Source of the DNA: Entomortierella parvispora
Lineage: Eukaryota; Mortierellomycota; Mortierellomycetes; Mortierellales; Mortierellaceae
Length of the DNA stretch: 64,000 nucleotides
NCBI GenBank assembly: GCA_963573315.1
Contig: OY752140.1
Location: 2,294,001 to 2,358,000, forward strand
Direction: 5' to 3'
The notes below the pieces were generated by a model. The model was not told the origin of the DNA, ran no database searches, and saw only the letters and a list, made by a program, of their open reading frames with translations. The position numbers were made by a program, and so were the translations under genes. Each line of letters starts with the position of its first letter. Position 1 is the first letter of the stretch. This document shows, piece by piece, positions 39,699-52,678 of the stretch.

Positions 39699-40008
39699 GA
39701 TGAATGAGATGTGGAATGAGTGAATGGTGAAGACCTCCGGACTTCACTCATCCCCAGTCGCTTTTGTGACCGCTACCTGAGGATCGGAACAACAAACACT
39801 CAGCCACTGCGTATTCTTTTTTTTGTGCTTTTGCTTGCTTTGCCCTCTCCACAAAGGCCATTGCATTGTCAACATCCTGTCATTTCCTTCCCCCATCTCT
39901 CTATCGACTTCATCCCCTCGGTCGTCCAGAAGAAGTGCATTATCTTAATCTCATTTCATATTTTAAGCCCACATCTTTGTGACCTCTTCAAAACCACAAA
40001 AACTTCAC
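39699..40008. promoter_or_regulatory. Divergent promoter between the mL50-like gene and NOC4
   Basis: 310 bp between two start codons facing away from each other, pyrimidine-rich on the NOC4 side. One gene serves mitochondrial and the other cytoplasmic ribosome production, so shared regulation is plausible, but no specific element was identified. Confidence 0.5.
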
Positions 40009-42343
40009 ATGGCTGTCCTAAAGCGTCCTCACACTGAGTCGAAGGCCGACCCCACCGTAAGCATCTGGTGTTCGGTCTCTTATTACCTCAAGGTGTATGG
40101 TATGTAGCTGAAGAACCTTACTTTGCTCAACGTTAGGCCAAGACTATCAAAGATTCGGTAGATCAGATCCGCCAACTGGAACGCCAGGTCGCAGAGAGCA
40201 AAACCCATCTGAATAATATCGTGACCCTGATTCAACTCTGCGAGGTAATTTGAAGGGAGCAGTAGAAAGCAGTACCCAGTTTGTTCTTGAAGATTATCCA
40301 GCTAAAAAAAATATTTCTACGGTCGACTTAGAATGAGTCTCCAAAGGTTGTTCATGCTGCCATGCATGCTCTCTTCCGCGTGTTCTCCCCAATGTTGACC
40401 AAGGGCGAGCTGCAAAAACCCAAAAAAGCTGCAGCTGATGATAAGATGGCGACCGTGACCTTGTGGCTCAGGGAAAATTATGTGAAATTCCTGAACAAGA
40501 CATGCGATGCTCTCAATCTTCCGGAGGCAGGACTCCAGGTCCCTGCCCTCAAGATCCTTTTGGACCTTCTGAAGTTGGAATCGGCCGCAATCGGAGTGCT
40601 TTCAGGAAGTCACCATTTCGCCAACGACCTTTACTTTCGAGTAGTCGAGGCCCTGTTGAACTGCTCGCATATGAGCCAACCGTTGCTCAATGAGTTCACA
40701 CAAAAGTACTTTGGATATTACGACGACCTCCGCTTTTACTTCTTGAAGAATGCGGCCACTATCATCAATTCGGCTTTGGGATCGCAACAGAAAAAAGACA
40801 ACAGGGCGCCTCAGAATAAGGTATTTTTTGTTATGCTGCCTATCTCAATATCCTCAGAACTTGTAGTTTACTAATTCAAGATATCCCATATTGCATAGAA
40901 ACAAAAAATGTCAAAGCCGGCCCCTTCATCCAAGTTGGCGCTTTTGCTGGAGAACGCTTATGCTATCATGGAGACGCTGAAGACCATGCCCACAGATGCC
41001 AAGGAGCTGGACGAATTCTGGACTGGCAATCCTGATCCCAGTAATTAGCATGAGAGCCATGAGAATTGCTCAACGAGACCAAACAAGTCCCTTCTTAACT
41101 CTATTGCGTTTTTAAAAATTAGATGGCGACAAAAAGGATTACACCGGAGATAGCCTTGGATTCTCGGATGACGAGGAGGACGAACCAGTAGAAGACTTGA
41201 CCAGAGATACCTCAACGGCCCATGTCAAACGCCACCCATTGTTGACCTTGCTCAACCACAAGCGCGTATTCTCGGATTGTTGGATTGCTATTCTGAGACT
41301 GCCATTCACACCTATCATTTACAAGAAAACACTTTTGATTGTTCACAAGCGTATCATCCCTCATCTGCCCCAGCCCACCGTCCTCATGGATTTCTTGACC
41401 GACTCGTATAATGCAGGAGGGGCTATCAGCTTACTTGCTTTGAAGGGACTGTTCATTCTTATTACTGAACACAACCTGTAAGTTTGACTTCTGAATGGAG
41501 TGGAAAATATGACTAGACAACCATTGACACTCATTTGGATTCAATAGTGACTATCCCGATTTTTTCAAAAAGCTTTACATGCTTTTTGACAGGAATTTGA
41601 TGCACGTCAAATATCGGGCGCGTTTTTTCAGCCAGGTTGACATCTTCTTATCGTCGCCGTAAGTACAATATGGGTTTCCTCAATGAGGGCGATTTGGAGG
41701 AAATATCTATTACTTATTCATATTATACCATATTTTGCTAGTTTGTTGCCTGCTCAACTTGTCGCAGCTTTTATTAAGAGAATGGCGCGCCTAGGTCTTT
41801 CCAGCCCACCTGCTTCAATTGTTATCATCATTCCGCTGATCTACAACCTACTGAAGCGCCACCCAACATGCATGCAGCTTATTCACGGAAAGGCGGACGG
41901 AGACGCGAATGACTCGTACGACCACTCTGAAGAGGATCCTATGAAATGCAACGCGCTCAATAGCTCCCTCTGGGAGCTTCAGGTAAGAAAAGGAAGCAAG
42001 TGTGTATAGATTTTGCACATTGACGCAATTCGATGCCCAGTCCCTGACCTCGTGTTCTATCTTTGGTATGTCAACGTAGACTCTTCAAAATCATTTTGCT
42101 CCAAACGTTTCAACTTTGGCCAAGATCTTCAACGAGCAGTTTACCAAGCCTTCATATAACCTCGAGGACTTTTTGGATCACACGTACGCTACCATGTTCC
42201 AAAACGAAATCTCCAAGAAGCGCAAAGGTGAAGCAGCTTTGGCAGTCGAGGCACCAAAAGGCCTTTTTGTGGCTAACACGGAAACTGTTGCAGATGAAGA
42301 TGACAACGAAAGTGTTGTTCCCGGATGGGAGTCATGGTTTTAG
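40009..42343 (+). CDS. NOC4: Nucleolar complex protein 4 (Noc4)
   Basis: Eight exons (40009-40056, 40137-40244, 40332-40820, 40899-41040, 41123-41477, 41548-41658, 41742-41982, 42080-42343) join in frame to 585 residues. The middle contains the CBF/Mak21-type region of Noc proteins: VFSDCWIAILRLPF, YKKTLLIVHKRIIPHLPQP, LTDSYNAGGAISLLALKGLF. LYNLLKRHP-like text and the HTYATMFQNEISKK region follow, and the C-terminus is VPGWESWF. Noc4 forms a heterodimer with Nop14 and is required for 40S subunit maturation and export from the nucleolus. Length matches yeast Noc4 (552 aa) and human NOC4L (516 aa). The intron density is the highest per kilobase in the window apart from SMC5. Confidence 0.9.
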
Positions 42344-42564
42344 AATCGAAATAAAAATGAGCCCATCAACAAACTCACGACTTTCTCGGCTGGCATGTCC
42401 AAAAAAAAAAAAAAAAAAAGGGACTGCTGTAAATTTACTGAGGTGGCTTTTATGTTTACCAAAAAAAAAAGAAAAAAAAAAAAGGCACCTTCTGTTCAAG
42501 TGCATTAGACCGTTCGCCATCCAGCATCATCATCGTCTCTCCCACACCACAACCACATACTATA

Positions 42565-43991
42565 ATGCCACCCAAGACAAGAGGTACTTGTCAGTAAATG
42601 AAACCACCAACCACTGATTGCATCCTCTGCTCTGTTTGATGAGTGAAGCATTGGCGACTCAACCCTTTGTCTGGTGATATCTTGGATATCTACCTGCACA
42701 CCAAGGGAAATCCATGTCGATTTTACTATCACCGCTTTATTCTCGACTAATGGCTTCAAACCTCCTCCCATCTGATATGATTAGCTTCAGCGGCCCCCGC
42801 TGAAAAGTCGACTAGTAAGGCCACTGTCCCTGCACCTGCCCCCAAACCAACTGCGGCGAAGCGTAAGGCTGCTGCCCCTGCTGTTAAGGAGACTCCCGTC
42901 AAAAAGGTTGCCGTTGCTGCCAAGAAGGAAACAAAAACTGCTGCCCCCAAGAAGGCCGCCGCCGAAAAAAGCCCCGTAGAGAAAAAGGTCACAGGAACGA
43001 AGGCCGAGGCAGCAAAGCCCGAGAAGAAGGTCGCCGAGAAGAAGGTCGTTGAGAAGAAGGCTGCTGAGAAGAAAGTTGTTGAGAAAAAGGTCGCTGAGAA
43101 GAAGGTCGTTGAGAAGAAGACTCCAACCAAGAAGGCTGCCCCCGCCCCCACAAAGGTCCAAAAGGCAAAGGCTGCCATTGAGCAACCTGAGAAGGAGGAG
43201 GAGTCGGTCGAGGATGAGCAGTTGATGGACGACAAGGCTCTTTTAAAGGATATTGATTCCAGCGCAGATGAAGACAGCTCTGATGACGAGGACGAAGAAG
43301 ACAGCGCCGCGATGAAGGAGGATACTTTTGCCAGCATGAAGGATGAGATTTCATTAAACCCCAAAGCCTCTGCAACCCTCAGGAAAAAGTTGGGCGCACT
43401 CGGACAACCCAAGGTAGGGATCACATCTTGAAAGATGATTACGAATAGTCAGGACACTTTTTTTTAACATTGCTTGAAATGATGCGAATGACTTAGGACA
43501 AGAATACTACAGGTGTTGTGTACTTGGGTCGTATTCCCCATGGATTTTACGAAGAGCAGATGCAAGCCTACTTCTCTCAGTTTGGCAAGGTTCTTCGACT
43601 CCGTCTTTCAAGAAACAAGAAGACCGGAAAATCAAAGCATTATGCTTTCATTGAGTTTGGTTCGCAGGAAGTCGCCGATATTGTTGCTGACACCATGAAC
43701 AACTATTTGTTGTTTGGACATCAATTGAAGTGCAAGGCTCTCCAGGCTTCGCAAATCCACCCCGCCATGTTTGTTGGTGCCAACAAGAAATTCAAGGATA
43801 TCCCCTGGCAAAAGATTTCCAAGGAGAAGCACAACGCTGAAAAGTCTGTCGGACAGATCAAGGTTGTTCAAAAGAAGTTGTTGAAAAACGAGTCTGCCAA
43901 GAGAGTCAAGCTTGCAGAGCTCGGAATCGACTATGAGTTCCCCGGATACAAGGCCGCGGTGCGAGAGAAGCCCAAGCATACCAAGTTTTAG
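42565..43991 (+). CDS. Nucleolar RRM protein, Nop15/NIFK-like
   Basis: Three exons (42565-42583, 42785-43413, 43497-43991) join in frame to 380 residues. Residues 7-150 are Ala/Lys/Pro-rich with a run of EKKV-type repeats resembling histone H1 tails, then an acidic Asp/Glu/Ser block. Exon 3 encodes one RRM: RNP2 VVYLGRIPH, RNP1 KSKHYAFIEF. It is followed by LKCKAL and a basic tail with the YEFPGY motif. Yeast Nop15 and animal NIFK share this single-RRM core and act in 60S pre-ribosome maturation (ITS2 processing). The long basic N-terminus is not part of yeast Nop15 (220 aa). It is convergent with the small gene at 44,079. Confidence 0.83.
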
Positions 43992-44078
43992 AAATCGCTT
44001 CAGTCAACCGCTTTGCATTGCAAGGCAAACAATACACATTCTTTGCATTTATTTTTCATTTATTTTCTTTTTTCTTCT

Positions 44079-44510
44079 TCAATTTGAACCGGCATCTGTG
44101 GATTCGCTCTTGTTCTCCCTCAGCTTTTTTAGGCGTTGCTCGTTTCTCTTCAAGAGGATTCTTCGGACATTGTCCTTTTCAATATCAGCCATTTCTGCCC
44201 AATTGTTGATTCTGGATATTGTGCCGTCTTCGTTGACCACTAAAATAGAAAGTTGAAAAGTTTCAAGGTGTGTAGATTAGAAGAGGTGTTTTCAGCCTTG
44301 TGTTTCATTCCAAAAAAGCCAGATCTTACCAACTGGACCAAGGGCATCTAGTTTGACATCTTTTCCATTCACTTCCAGTTGATTTCCATCCTGTGCGACA
44401 TCTCCTGGAGCTGGAAGCGTCAACATGGGCTTGGCGACCGTGCTCGACTGGGCTGTGGGCCCGGTCTCTTTGACAGCTGGAGGGACCGAGGGGGCTGAGG
44501 AGTGGGACAT
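44079..44510 (-). CDS. Small conserved fungal protein, function unknown
   Basis: Two exons (44510-44330, 44239-44079) join in frame to 113 residues. The pattern [20 protein letters not shown], then [21 protein letters not shown] and EKRLKKL, is a widespread small fungal protein shape that I know only as uncharacterised. The N-terminal third is Ser/Pro/Thr-rich. An in-frame ATG upstream (44600) would add 30 residues with a basic start ([11 protein letters not shown]) that could target mitochondria; I keep the downstream ATG as the safer choice. It is divergent from HEATR5, with about 500 bp between. Confidence 0.65.
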
Positions 44511-45005
44511 TGACTTTGCGAGGACAGAAAGAAAGGAGAGGGGATGTGGCTGAGGGGCGGATGCAGTGACAAGGAGCAGGGGCTGGATGCGAGTAAGCAT
44601 GGGCGGGGGAGGGTGGGGGGAAGAAGGAGTCGGGGAGGGGGGAGGGAGGCGAGGAAGGGAACGAGCAGAAAGAGGCAAGGACGACGATCGCGCGCGGCAG
44701 CCCCTGCGATCGGATCCCGTTCCGACGGTGTCCTGCCCTGCGTCCGCTGTTCCTCTCCCGCGCCTTCCTGCTCGCCGTGTCTCGCCAGGGGTCCGTCCAT
44801 CCATCCATCCATCCATCCATCCATCCATCCATCCATCCATCCATCTCGCCCTCCTCTCCCTCTCTCTCTCTCTCCCCATCTCCATCTCCCTGTCCTCAGC
44901 CCCTTATTCTCTTTTCCTTTTGCTCTTTTCTCTACCCTCCCCTCCCCTCCTGCTCTTTCCTTGCCTTTGAATTCCCGCTCCAGTCCAAGCGCTCATCTCG
45001 ACACC
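44511..45005. promoter_or_regulatory. Divergent promoter with CCAT microsatellite
   Basis: Region between the small conserved gene (minus) and HEATR5 (plus). It holds a pure CCAT tetranucleotide array at about 44,797-44,845 (12 units) and then a CT-rich leader up to the HEATR5 start. Long open frames across it on both strands are by-products of the repeat and low complexity, not genes. Confidence 0.6.
44797..44845. repeat. CCAT tetranucleotide microsatellite
   Basis: About twelve perfect CCAT units in the shared promoter of the HEATR5 gene and its divergent neighbour. Length polymorphism between strains is likely. Confidence 0.9.
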
Positions 45006-48000
45006 ATGGCGACACCGCCAGACACCCGCCCATCCACCCCTGGCACTCCCATGACTTCTACCGCACGCGATGTCTTCGAGTTTGATGAACGTCTCTTCTC
45101 CGCAGCTGGAGACCTGGACAAGCAGACCAGCCCTCCTTCCAACAGCAAACAAGAGCTCTTTGTCTTTCAATGGCTGGCGACTGTCGAGCGAGAGTTGAAG
45201 CGATGTGGCCACGTAGGTTTTCCACGGTGCTTCAAGAGGAGTGACTATCTCCGCAGAATGACTGGGAAACTAATTTACCTCCCCCTCGTCGTTGTCGTAG
45301 GATACGTTTCGCATCATGCAACCAAACCTGGAGAGGCAGCTGCTCAAGTTGATATCAATGCCAGTACCAAAGCCACGTCATCCCATCAGGAGGCTCATCG
45401 CTCGTTGCTTTCTCTCGCTCTATGTCCGAGGAAACTCTTCCACCTTGTTCGAAACAATTCAAATATTGCAAAGTCTCATCGAGGCAGGAAAGGGCATGGG
45501 AGATAAGGATGTGAAGCTGTATGTTCGCACGCAAAAGTTTGTGACTCTTGGAGCTCTGAGACGCCAATATCTCCAATCCTCTAACATGGCCTTTATTCGT
45601 TCACCCCGTAGTGCTGCCATCCATTGCATCGGTGTCATCATGGAGACTATCGGCGAAAAGGTTCATTGCCGACGATTGGTTCTATCATAACAGCAGCCAA
45701 GCAAAAAAATGTTGAATGGGTCGTTTAACATGTTCTTTGCTTTCTTTCTGTACTCAACAGGTCCAGTCACTAGTGCCTGATCTCGCTACATCTCTTCTCA
45801 AGGTCATCAAAACAGACAAGATAGTACGTGGTCAATCTTTTCGTTCCCAGTTTTTAATGTCTTCCGGCAACTTCCTAACGCTCCAATTACAGTACCCGTT
45901 AATTCTCAGAGTAGAGGCAGCGGTTGCGCTGCGAAAAATTCTCCAAGGTGCTGGTAGAGGATCAACGGATCTAACAAATAAGGATATCTTGAAGACTCTC
46001 AAGACCACGCTCACGGACAAGGCACTTATAATGCGATCTTCATCGGCAGAGGTAACGGCAGATTTCCTTAGTTTTGGGGTTGCAGAGTAGCGCATTGCTG
46101 CTAATCAAATATTTCTTGTACAAACCTTTAGTGCCTCACGGCTCTTATCAAGCATACCACCATCACATTCTCGAGGAGTGAATTGGAGGCATCAATTACA
46201 TTGTTTCTAAAGGCAATGGATGACTCAACCCATGCAATCCGTAAATCAACCGCGACTCTAGTCGCCACATTGCTCAACTCTAAATTTCGACGAGAGGATA
46301 ATCTCACGATGGCGAGCACCCAGCCTCAACCTCCCACCACAGGAAAACAAGGAGCTGGGAATGACAACTTCACCTTGGATGTTAGTGAGCTGTTGAGTCT
46401 GCTCTCTAGCTCGTACAACAAACCAAACACCAGTCGTACTGTCCGAGCAGGAATAGCAGAGTGCTACGCGTCGCTACTCATCATGCTAGGACCTTCAACT
46501 GTCGAAAAACATTACGGAGTGATTCTTCGCCATTTGCTGGTGGAGCTTGTGTCGAACCCAAAGAATACTACATCGAGGTTTGAGATCTTGACTGTACGGG
46601 AGCATGTCGAATATCTTCTTCGGAGCGTTATTGGCTCGCGACTGTTGAGTGAATCAGGTCAGATCGCTTGTATTCGCGAGCTAGTTGGGAGCTGGCTCAA
46701 AAGTTGGCCATCCGTTATGCCTGGCGATGTAGAGCCGTCAGAATACACCTTGATTAGCTCTTTAAACGAAACGTCAGCCCTCGTTCTGGACCTCGGTGGA
46801 GCCGCAAGTTCGATCCAGGTAAGGCAGTCTTGGACCAAATGAAGGCAAGTGACGCTACATCCTTTCTTAAATCTAATATACAACTATTGATCAATAGGAT
46901 ATCTTAATGTCGTCTCTCACAAACTTGGTGTCCCACCCTTCTCGGGCGGTGCAAGTGGCAACAGCCTGGTGTCTTCGGTGTCTCTGCATCTCTCTACCCA
47001 CTAATCTCGCCAAGCTGATTCAAACATTGAGTGCCAAACTGTCTACAGATCTCGGTACAATTGGCAACAATAGCGCGAACTTTCAGGACGTATCGACGCG
47101 TGCCATTGGTCTAGCTTATGCGATCGGAGGTCTTGTGACGGTAATCTCGATCCACCCACTCTACGTGTCGTTTGAGATGAGCGCTCGTATCTTCTCGTTG
47201 GCCGCGCAATTGATCAAGAACAGCGCCAGCAAGGATATTCGAGTAGCTGCGGCACAGGTTCAAATCGCGTGGATCCTCATTGGAGCGTTGATGTGCCTTG
47301 GCCCTAATTTTGTACGGATGCATCTCCCTCAATTGCTCTTACTCTGGAAGAATGCGCTGCCAAAATTTACAGCCAAGGATGCCAGCAACACTGCAAGAAC
47401 AGAACTGGATTGGGCGCTTATGGTTCATACCCGCGAATATGCCTTGGGATCTGTTGCCAGCTTCTTGTTCCATAACAGTGACAAACTAGTGACAGTGGAT
47501 GTTTCCAAGAGACTTTCGGCATTGTTGTCCAATACACTTGCCTTTGCCGCTGTCGTTCCTACGTCTTTCCCACAGCAGCAGTCCGCATCTACAACGAAAC
47601 AGCAACACGAGATACTGAACACCAAGTTTTCCGAGAGGGACGACGCGCTTCGAAAGAGAATCTTTGAATGCTTTATCGCCATGAGGCACACATCCGCCTA
47701 TGAGATGTATCACCCGGCACTGATCAAGGCAGCACTGGATGTGTTTTCTGATCCAGACAGGACCTCTGGCACTGCAGTGACGAACGCTGTTTCTGCAGCG
47801 TCGTTCACAACAGTATGGGCAGTCGACGATGGATACGGCTATGGCGTTACTGGAAAAGTGCAAAGCATGCGCTGTGATGTCGCAGGCAGGACCAGTGGAC
47901 GCGCAGAGGAAATTCTTGACGGCAAAGACTACGATCGCGCCAACTGGACCACCGATGAACTCTTGAAGAAGCCTATCCTGGGAGCTCCAGAACATGATCC

Positions 48001-50479
48001 GCTCGTTGTCTATACAACGTATGCTCTACCATCCGCTGTGTTACAGTACTCGTTGCCAAAACCTCGGCCTACTGCCACTGGAGTCATTGATGCCGCGATC
48101 GAGCTGTTTGCGATCCTATTGCCTTGTCAATCGTCGGCGCTTCAGGGATCCCTGATGGATGACTTGTCAAAGATGCTAAAGAGCTCGACGTTGGATAAAA
48201 ATCCTGGGCGGAAGATGGCTATTCAAGTCAACGCCGTCGTTTCCATTTTGGGAGCCACCAAGTACGCAATGGCTGAAAGCAAACGCTCCGAACAAAGGCC
48301 GTTTGAGGGTCCCCTTGCCTCTTCTCTCTCTCAATCAATTTTACGGGTAAGTAATGCCTGATCCGAGATAGAATCATGGATGGATTGCAGTAGAAATTTG
48401 TTCTCTAGAAATACCTTGGTTTATTGACATCTATATCATCTCCTAGGACTCAATTGTCCATGCTGACCCGTATATCCGCTTGGTGGCATGTGAGGCTCTG
48501 GGTCGATTGACAAGTCTCTTGGGAAGCTTGACAGTCTCACACCAGATCAAATACCTCATGGATCAGGTTGTTGCCAACCGAGATCCAGATGCGCGAGCTG
48601 GATACGCCCTTGCCCTCGGCAACGTGTTTTCTCATCTGGGTGGTATGATGGCAGGAGGCCACCTGCGGTCCATTGTCGAATACCTAACATCGCTGAGTCG
48701 TGATCCGCACCCCATCGTTCACAAGTGGTCTCTACATTCCTTGGCCTTGACCATTGCCAGCGCAGGACTGATGTATAGCCCGTACGTCTCCAGTACGCTT
48801 ACAAACGTTGCTACTGTGTACATGGCAGAATCTCATGAACCTTCAGGGGCAGGATCAGTTGCAACAGCAAACATTGCAATGCAGTCCGAGCTCTCAGTTT
48901 ATCAGGAGCTGGGACGTATCATCTACGGTTTGGTTGGAATTCTGGGGCCAGAGCTACAGTCATCTGTCAAGGTCAGGGAGATCTGTGTCAGCTTGGTCGA
49001 AGAGCTGCGTAATGAGGATGACGAGTCAGTGATTGTGCAGGGCATCCGTTGCACGCAGCATATCATCATGTTTGCACCGCTTCTCGTGGACATGTCGACT
49101 CTTGTGCCATTCCTGCAGGCTCGCCTTAGAAGAAGCACCGGGTTGAGTTTGAAGAAAGCAGCTATGACTTGCATGTACCAGCTTGTACAGCGTGATGTCA
49201 AGGCAGTGTTCCAGCACTCTATGGGCGGACTTGATGACCAGTTCTTCAAACTTCTCGACACCGACCCGACGCTTCAGGATGTCAAGGATGTTGTACGAAG
49301 CTGGATCACGCAGACTGCACTTGAGCAGCCTAGTCAATGGATCGACATTTGCCGAAAAGTTCTCTCAAGAACAGCCATTGATGAAGGCCAAGACCCCGAG
49401 AATGCCAGCTCTACTAATGATTCTTCAGAGTCCCAACACCAGGATACCACAGGACAGGATGACGATGGCGTAGGGGATGAGGATGATGATGGAGGTAACA
49501 TGTTTGACAACAGGCCCAAACCATCGAAATCAACAGGACAGGTGCAACCGACCTCGTCACAGCAAACCAACCAGGAATCTATCCCTCCTGTCGCTGTTGA
49601 AAGGCCAGTTAAGTCCGCTCCAGCTCTTCCACCCCGATGGCGGACACGTATCTTTGCACTTGAGTGCATTCGACAAGTCATTGATGTAGTTGCGACGAGT
49701 GGTATCCCTGACCACTTCGATCTCTCTGTGGCAAGACGTAAAAACAAGAACTTCAAGGCTGATTTTTTGGTCTTGAAGGTAGCAGATCTGATCAAAATGA
49801 CTGTCTACGCTGCTTCGACCCCAATTCAAGAAATCCGCATGGAAGGACTGTTATTGCTACGACAGACCATTGAGCGGTTCAAATCAACGGCGGATCCCGA
49901 GGTCCCAGACAGCGTGTTACTGGAGCAATACCAGGCCCAAATCGGTGCGGCCCTCACACCTGCATTTACAGCGGAGAGTACGCCTGAAGTGGTTTCATTG
50001 GGAGTCAAGGTCTGCGCAGTCTATGTGGGCAGTGGCATTATCCAAGAAGTGGATCGATTTGGCAGAGTCCTCAAGCTCTTGATCGGAGCTCTTGAGAAAT
50101 GCAAAGATGACCAGCGACTTACAGCTGTAGGCGATGTCACGGACTTGACACCCCATGCATCTCAAATGATCAAGTGGGCAGTCTTGAATGCCTGGGCGGA
50201 GCTTCAGGTCGCCAGTGTTCATCGTCATTACTTGGTTGCGGTACTTGAGCCGAATCTCGAGGAGCTGTGCAAGCTGTGGGCCAAGGCGCTTGAAGAGTAC
50301 GCACGCTCGCGCATGGAGTCGGAAGTGGCCATGTCTGGATCTGGGCATACTCTTGGGAGCGGCACCTCCAGCTCTGGATTGTTTGAGGCAACGTATACAG
50401 AGTCAGGAAAGGAGACAGAGAAGAACGTAAGTTACGAGGCTTGCAGACTCTCACCGCCAGCCTGCTTTCTTGCACTGCT

Positions 50480-50510
<31 letters not shown>

Positions 50511-52678
50511 GCAGTTTGACCAATTGTCTTCGCTAAAGATTTTGAGCGCTGTCTCTACCTTGGTCGACCAGAAGAACAGACATATGCTGGAGGCGTTGAT
50601 GAGAATCACCGGTCCAGAGTCCCTTCCCCAAATGGAAGACACGGAAGAAGACAATAGAGTGGATCATCTGGATGAAATCGACACGCAGACGTCGAAGGAA
50701 CATGACGCTGTGTCCGAAACATCCGAGCCAACCACTGCAAAGAGTAGAAAGGGTCCATTGAGACTCATTCATGTCGTTTTTGGTCTCTGTCTCGATATTT
50801 TGGCAAAGACGTCCTCTGCCGGATCCAGCGGCGTCACGGTGAATAACCAGTCATCTGCCAATCTATCAAATTTAGTGGCAACAGATGCTGCCCTTCAGGG
50901 TTCCCTCGCCGCCCTTCATTCTATTATGGACCCAGCCTTTATCCGGTCAGACTTTTTACTGGATGTATTTCTCGAGATGATGACCATCCTCGAGAGAGTC
51001 GCTTGGATGGAAGGCAGTCGAGTCCAAGGTCTCGTCGTCGGAGTGATTTCTAAGATCATTCAAGGATATGGAGAGGATCTCTTCTTCCTGAAGGTAGCCA
51101 AGAAATCAACCTCTGAGGTACCTCAGTCCCCGCTCCAGACGCTTATGCCTGAAAGTCGACTGCAGTCCATCGTGCAGCTGCTAGTAGAGCTTTTTATGCA
51201 AAAGAGCACAGGCATGGGCCTCAAATTTGGTAAAAGCTCAAGCACAAGAGCAGGTCAGAAGGCAGCAATTGAAACCATCGAGCTGATGGGTCGCGTGACA
51301 GAAATATTGACAGTGCTTGTCAAGACTGCGCCTGCAGAATACCAACTTCATCTTGCAGCCGTAACTCTCAATGTCCTCGTCGGTAAGCCATACAGATTTG
51401 TATTCATTGATCATCTCCAGGTGTAGTGCCTAACCTCCTGGACATTATTTCCCCTCCTCGTAGGTCTGCTCCGTGACCCAAGCTTTCAAGCGGAGCTTGG
51501 GCCCCACGTTTTAGTGAATCTCAAGTCCGTTATGGAGGCGTTGGGCAATAATATCTCATCATTGGATCCCAAATTCCTGGAGCTGATTCTTAATAGCGCT
51601 CTGGGAGCACTTCTCAAGAACCAGGCATCTTTTGCACCTGGAAAAGCTCTCTCTTCGACAATGGAGGGCGAAAGTTCGCTGGAAGGAGGACTTCAACTGA
51701 ATAATAACGATCCTGTCAAAAGCATGGCAGTGAGCGAACCAGAGGCAGACGCGGATATGGATGTCTCGCAAGTGGAAATCATCGAGTGGTGCAACGGAGT
51801 GTTGGGTACGATGTTGATTTTGACGAACTGTAAGGACGTTCAGATTCGAAAAGTGTTCTTGGACCAATTCGAGAGGCTGGTGATGAGCAGCGTGGAAAGC
51901 AACATTGGCAGGGTAAGACTTTAAAACGTTTACAGTAGTTACGGCATTTTGTGTAAACGTGGACCTAAAATCTAATTTGTTTCCCTCTTATAGATTATCA
52001 CTGTGGGGTATCAATGCTTGAAGAGTATTGTTTTGATTGAAGGGTCCCAAAAAACGGCTGGCGCGGGCAAGAGCAGCCAGCAACGAGCGCGCCAGTTCAT
52101 GAGACAACTGGTTCCTTTTGTAGTGACGACCATTGTTGTCAAGTCAGCTCAGGCGTCTGGTCAGGGCAACGATGACAAGTCCGGGATGCAGGTGATCGAA
52201 GACGGCATCCAGACGCTCAAGAGCCTGGCGACATCGTGTGCAGATGATGCCCGTAAGTACACGTTACATGTCACTTCTTTGTCTCCCTGAAATGGTTTCT
52301 TACTGTGCGCTTTGTGTTTTGTTAGGTGCTGGCATGGTCTCGATCATTTTGTCGACTGTCGTTCCACTTTTGCAGGATGCAAACTGGGTTTCGTCAGCAC
52401 AGACGAGGGCCACCAGGGCAGACTTGATTCACAGCTTGGCTCTGAACCACTTGTTGTCTCTAGGAACACAGTTCCCGGCGGAATTCCGGCAGGGTCTCCA
52501 AACACTCTCGGTGGAGAGACGGACCCGACTGGAGTCTGCGATCCGCCAGTCGGTCTTGCAGCAGCAAGAGCAGCAACAGCAGCAGCAGGAGAGGGAGCTC
52601 AGAGAGCAAGAGCGACTGGCGCGTGAGAGGGATCGAGTCAAGATTCAGCTTAAGAGCAGCTTCGCAGGGTTCACATAG
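45006..52678 (+). CDS. LAA1: HEATR5/Laa1-type HEAT-repeat protein of AP-1 traffic
   Basis: Twelve exons join in frame to about 2,246 residues. The larger ones are 46132-46818, 46898-48346, 48447-50426, 50515-51382, 51464-51912, 51994-52252 and 52326-52678. The protein is built of HEAT repeats throughout (SAAIHCIGVIMETIGEK, RVEAAVALRKIL, CLTALIKH, GYALALGNVFSHLGGM, HKWSLHSLALTI, ECIRQVIDVV), as in Laa1 of yeast (2,014 aa) and HEATR5A/B of animals (~2,050). Family members bind the AP-1 clathrin adaptor and help place it on trans-Golgi and endosomal membranes. An acidic, low-complexity insert lies at about residues 1,300-1,360, and a Gln-run/charged helix sits at the C-terminus. One intron (50,427-50,514) ends with a pure 28-T tract before GCAG. 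Confidence 0.87.
50483..50510 (+). repeat. 28-T polypyrimidine tract at a splice acceptor
   Basis: An uninterrupted T run immediately before the GCAG acceptor of the HEATR5 intron. It is the longest homopolymer in the window and prone to length variation and sequencing error. Confidence 0.85.

Noticed and set aside
44544..45506. Long plus-strand frame upstream of and across the HEATR5 start
   Set aside because: It is made of CCAT microsatellite and CT-rich leader and runs through intron 1 out of the conserved frame; only the part from 45,006 is real.
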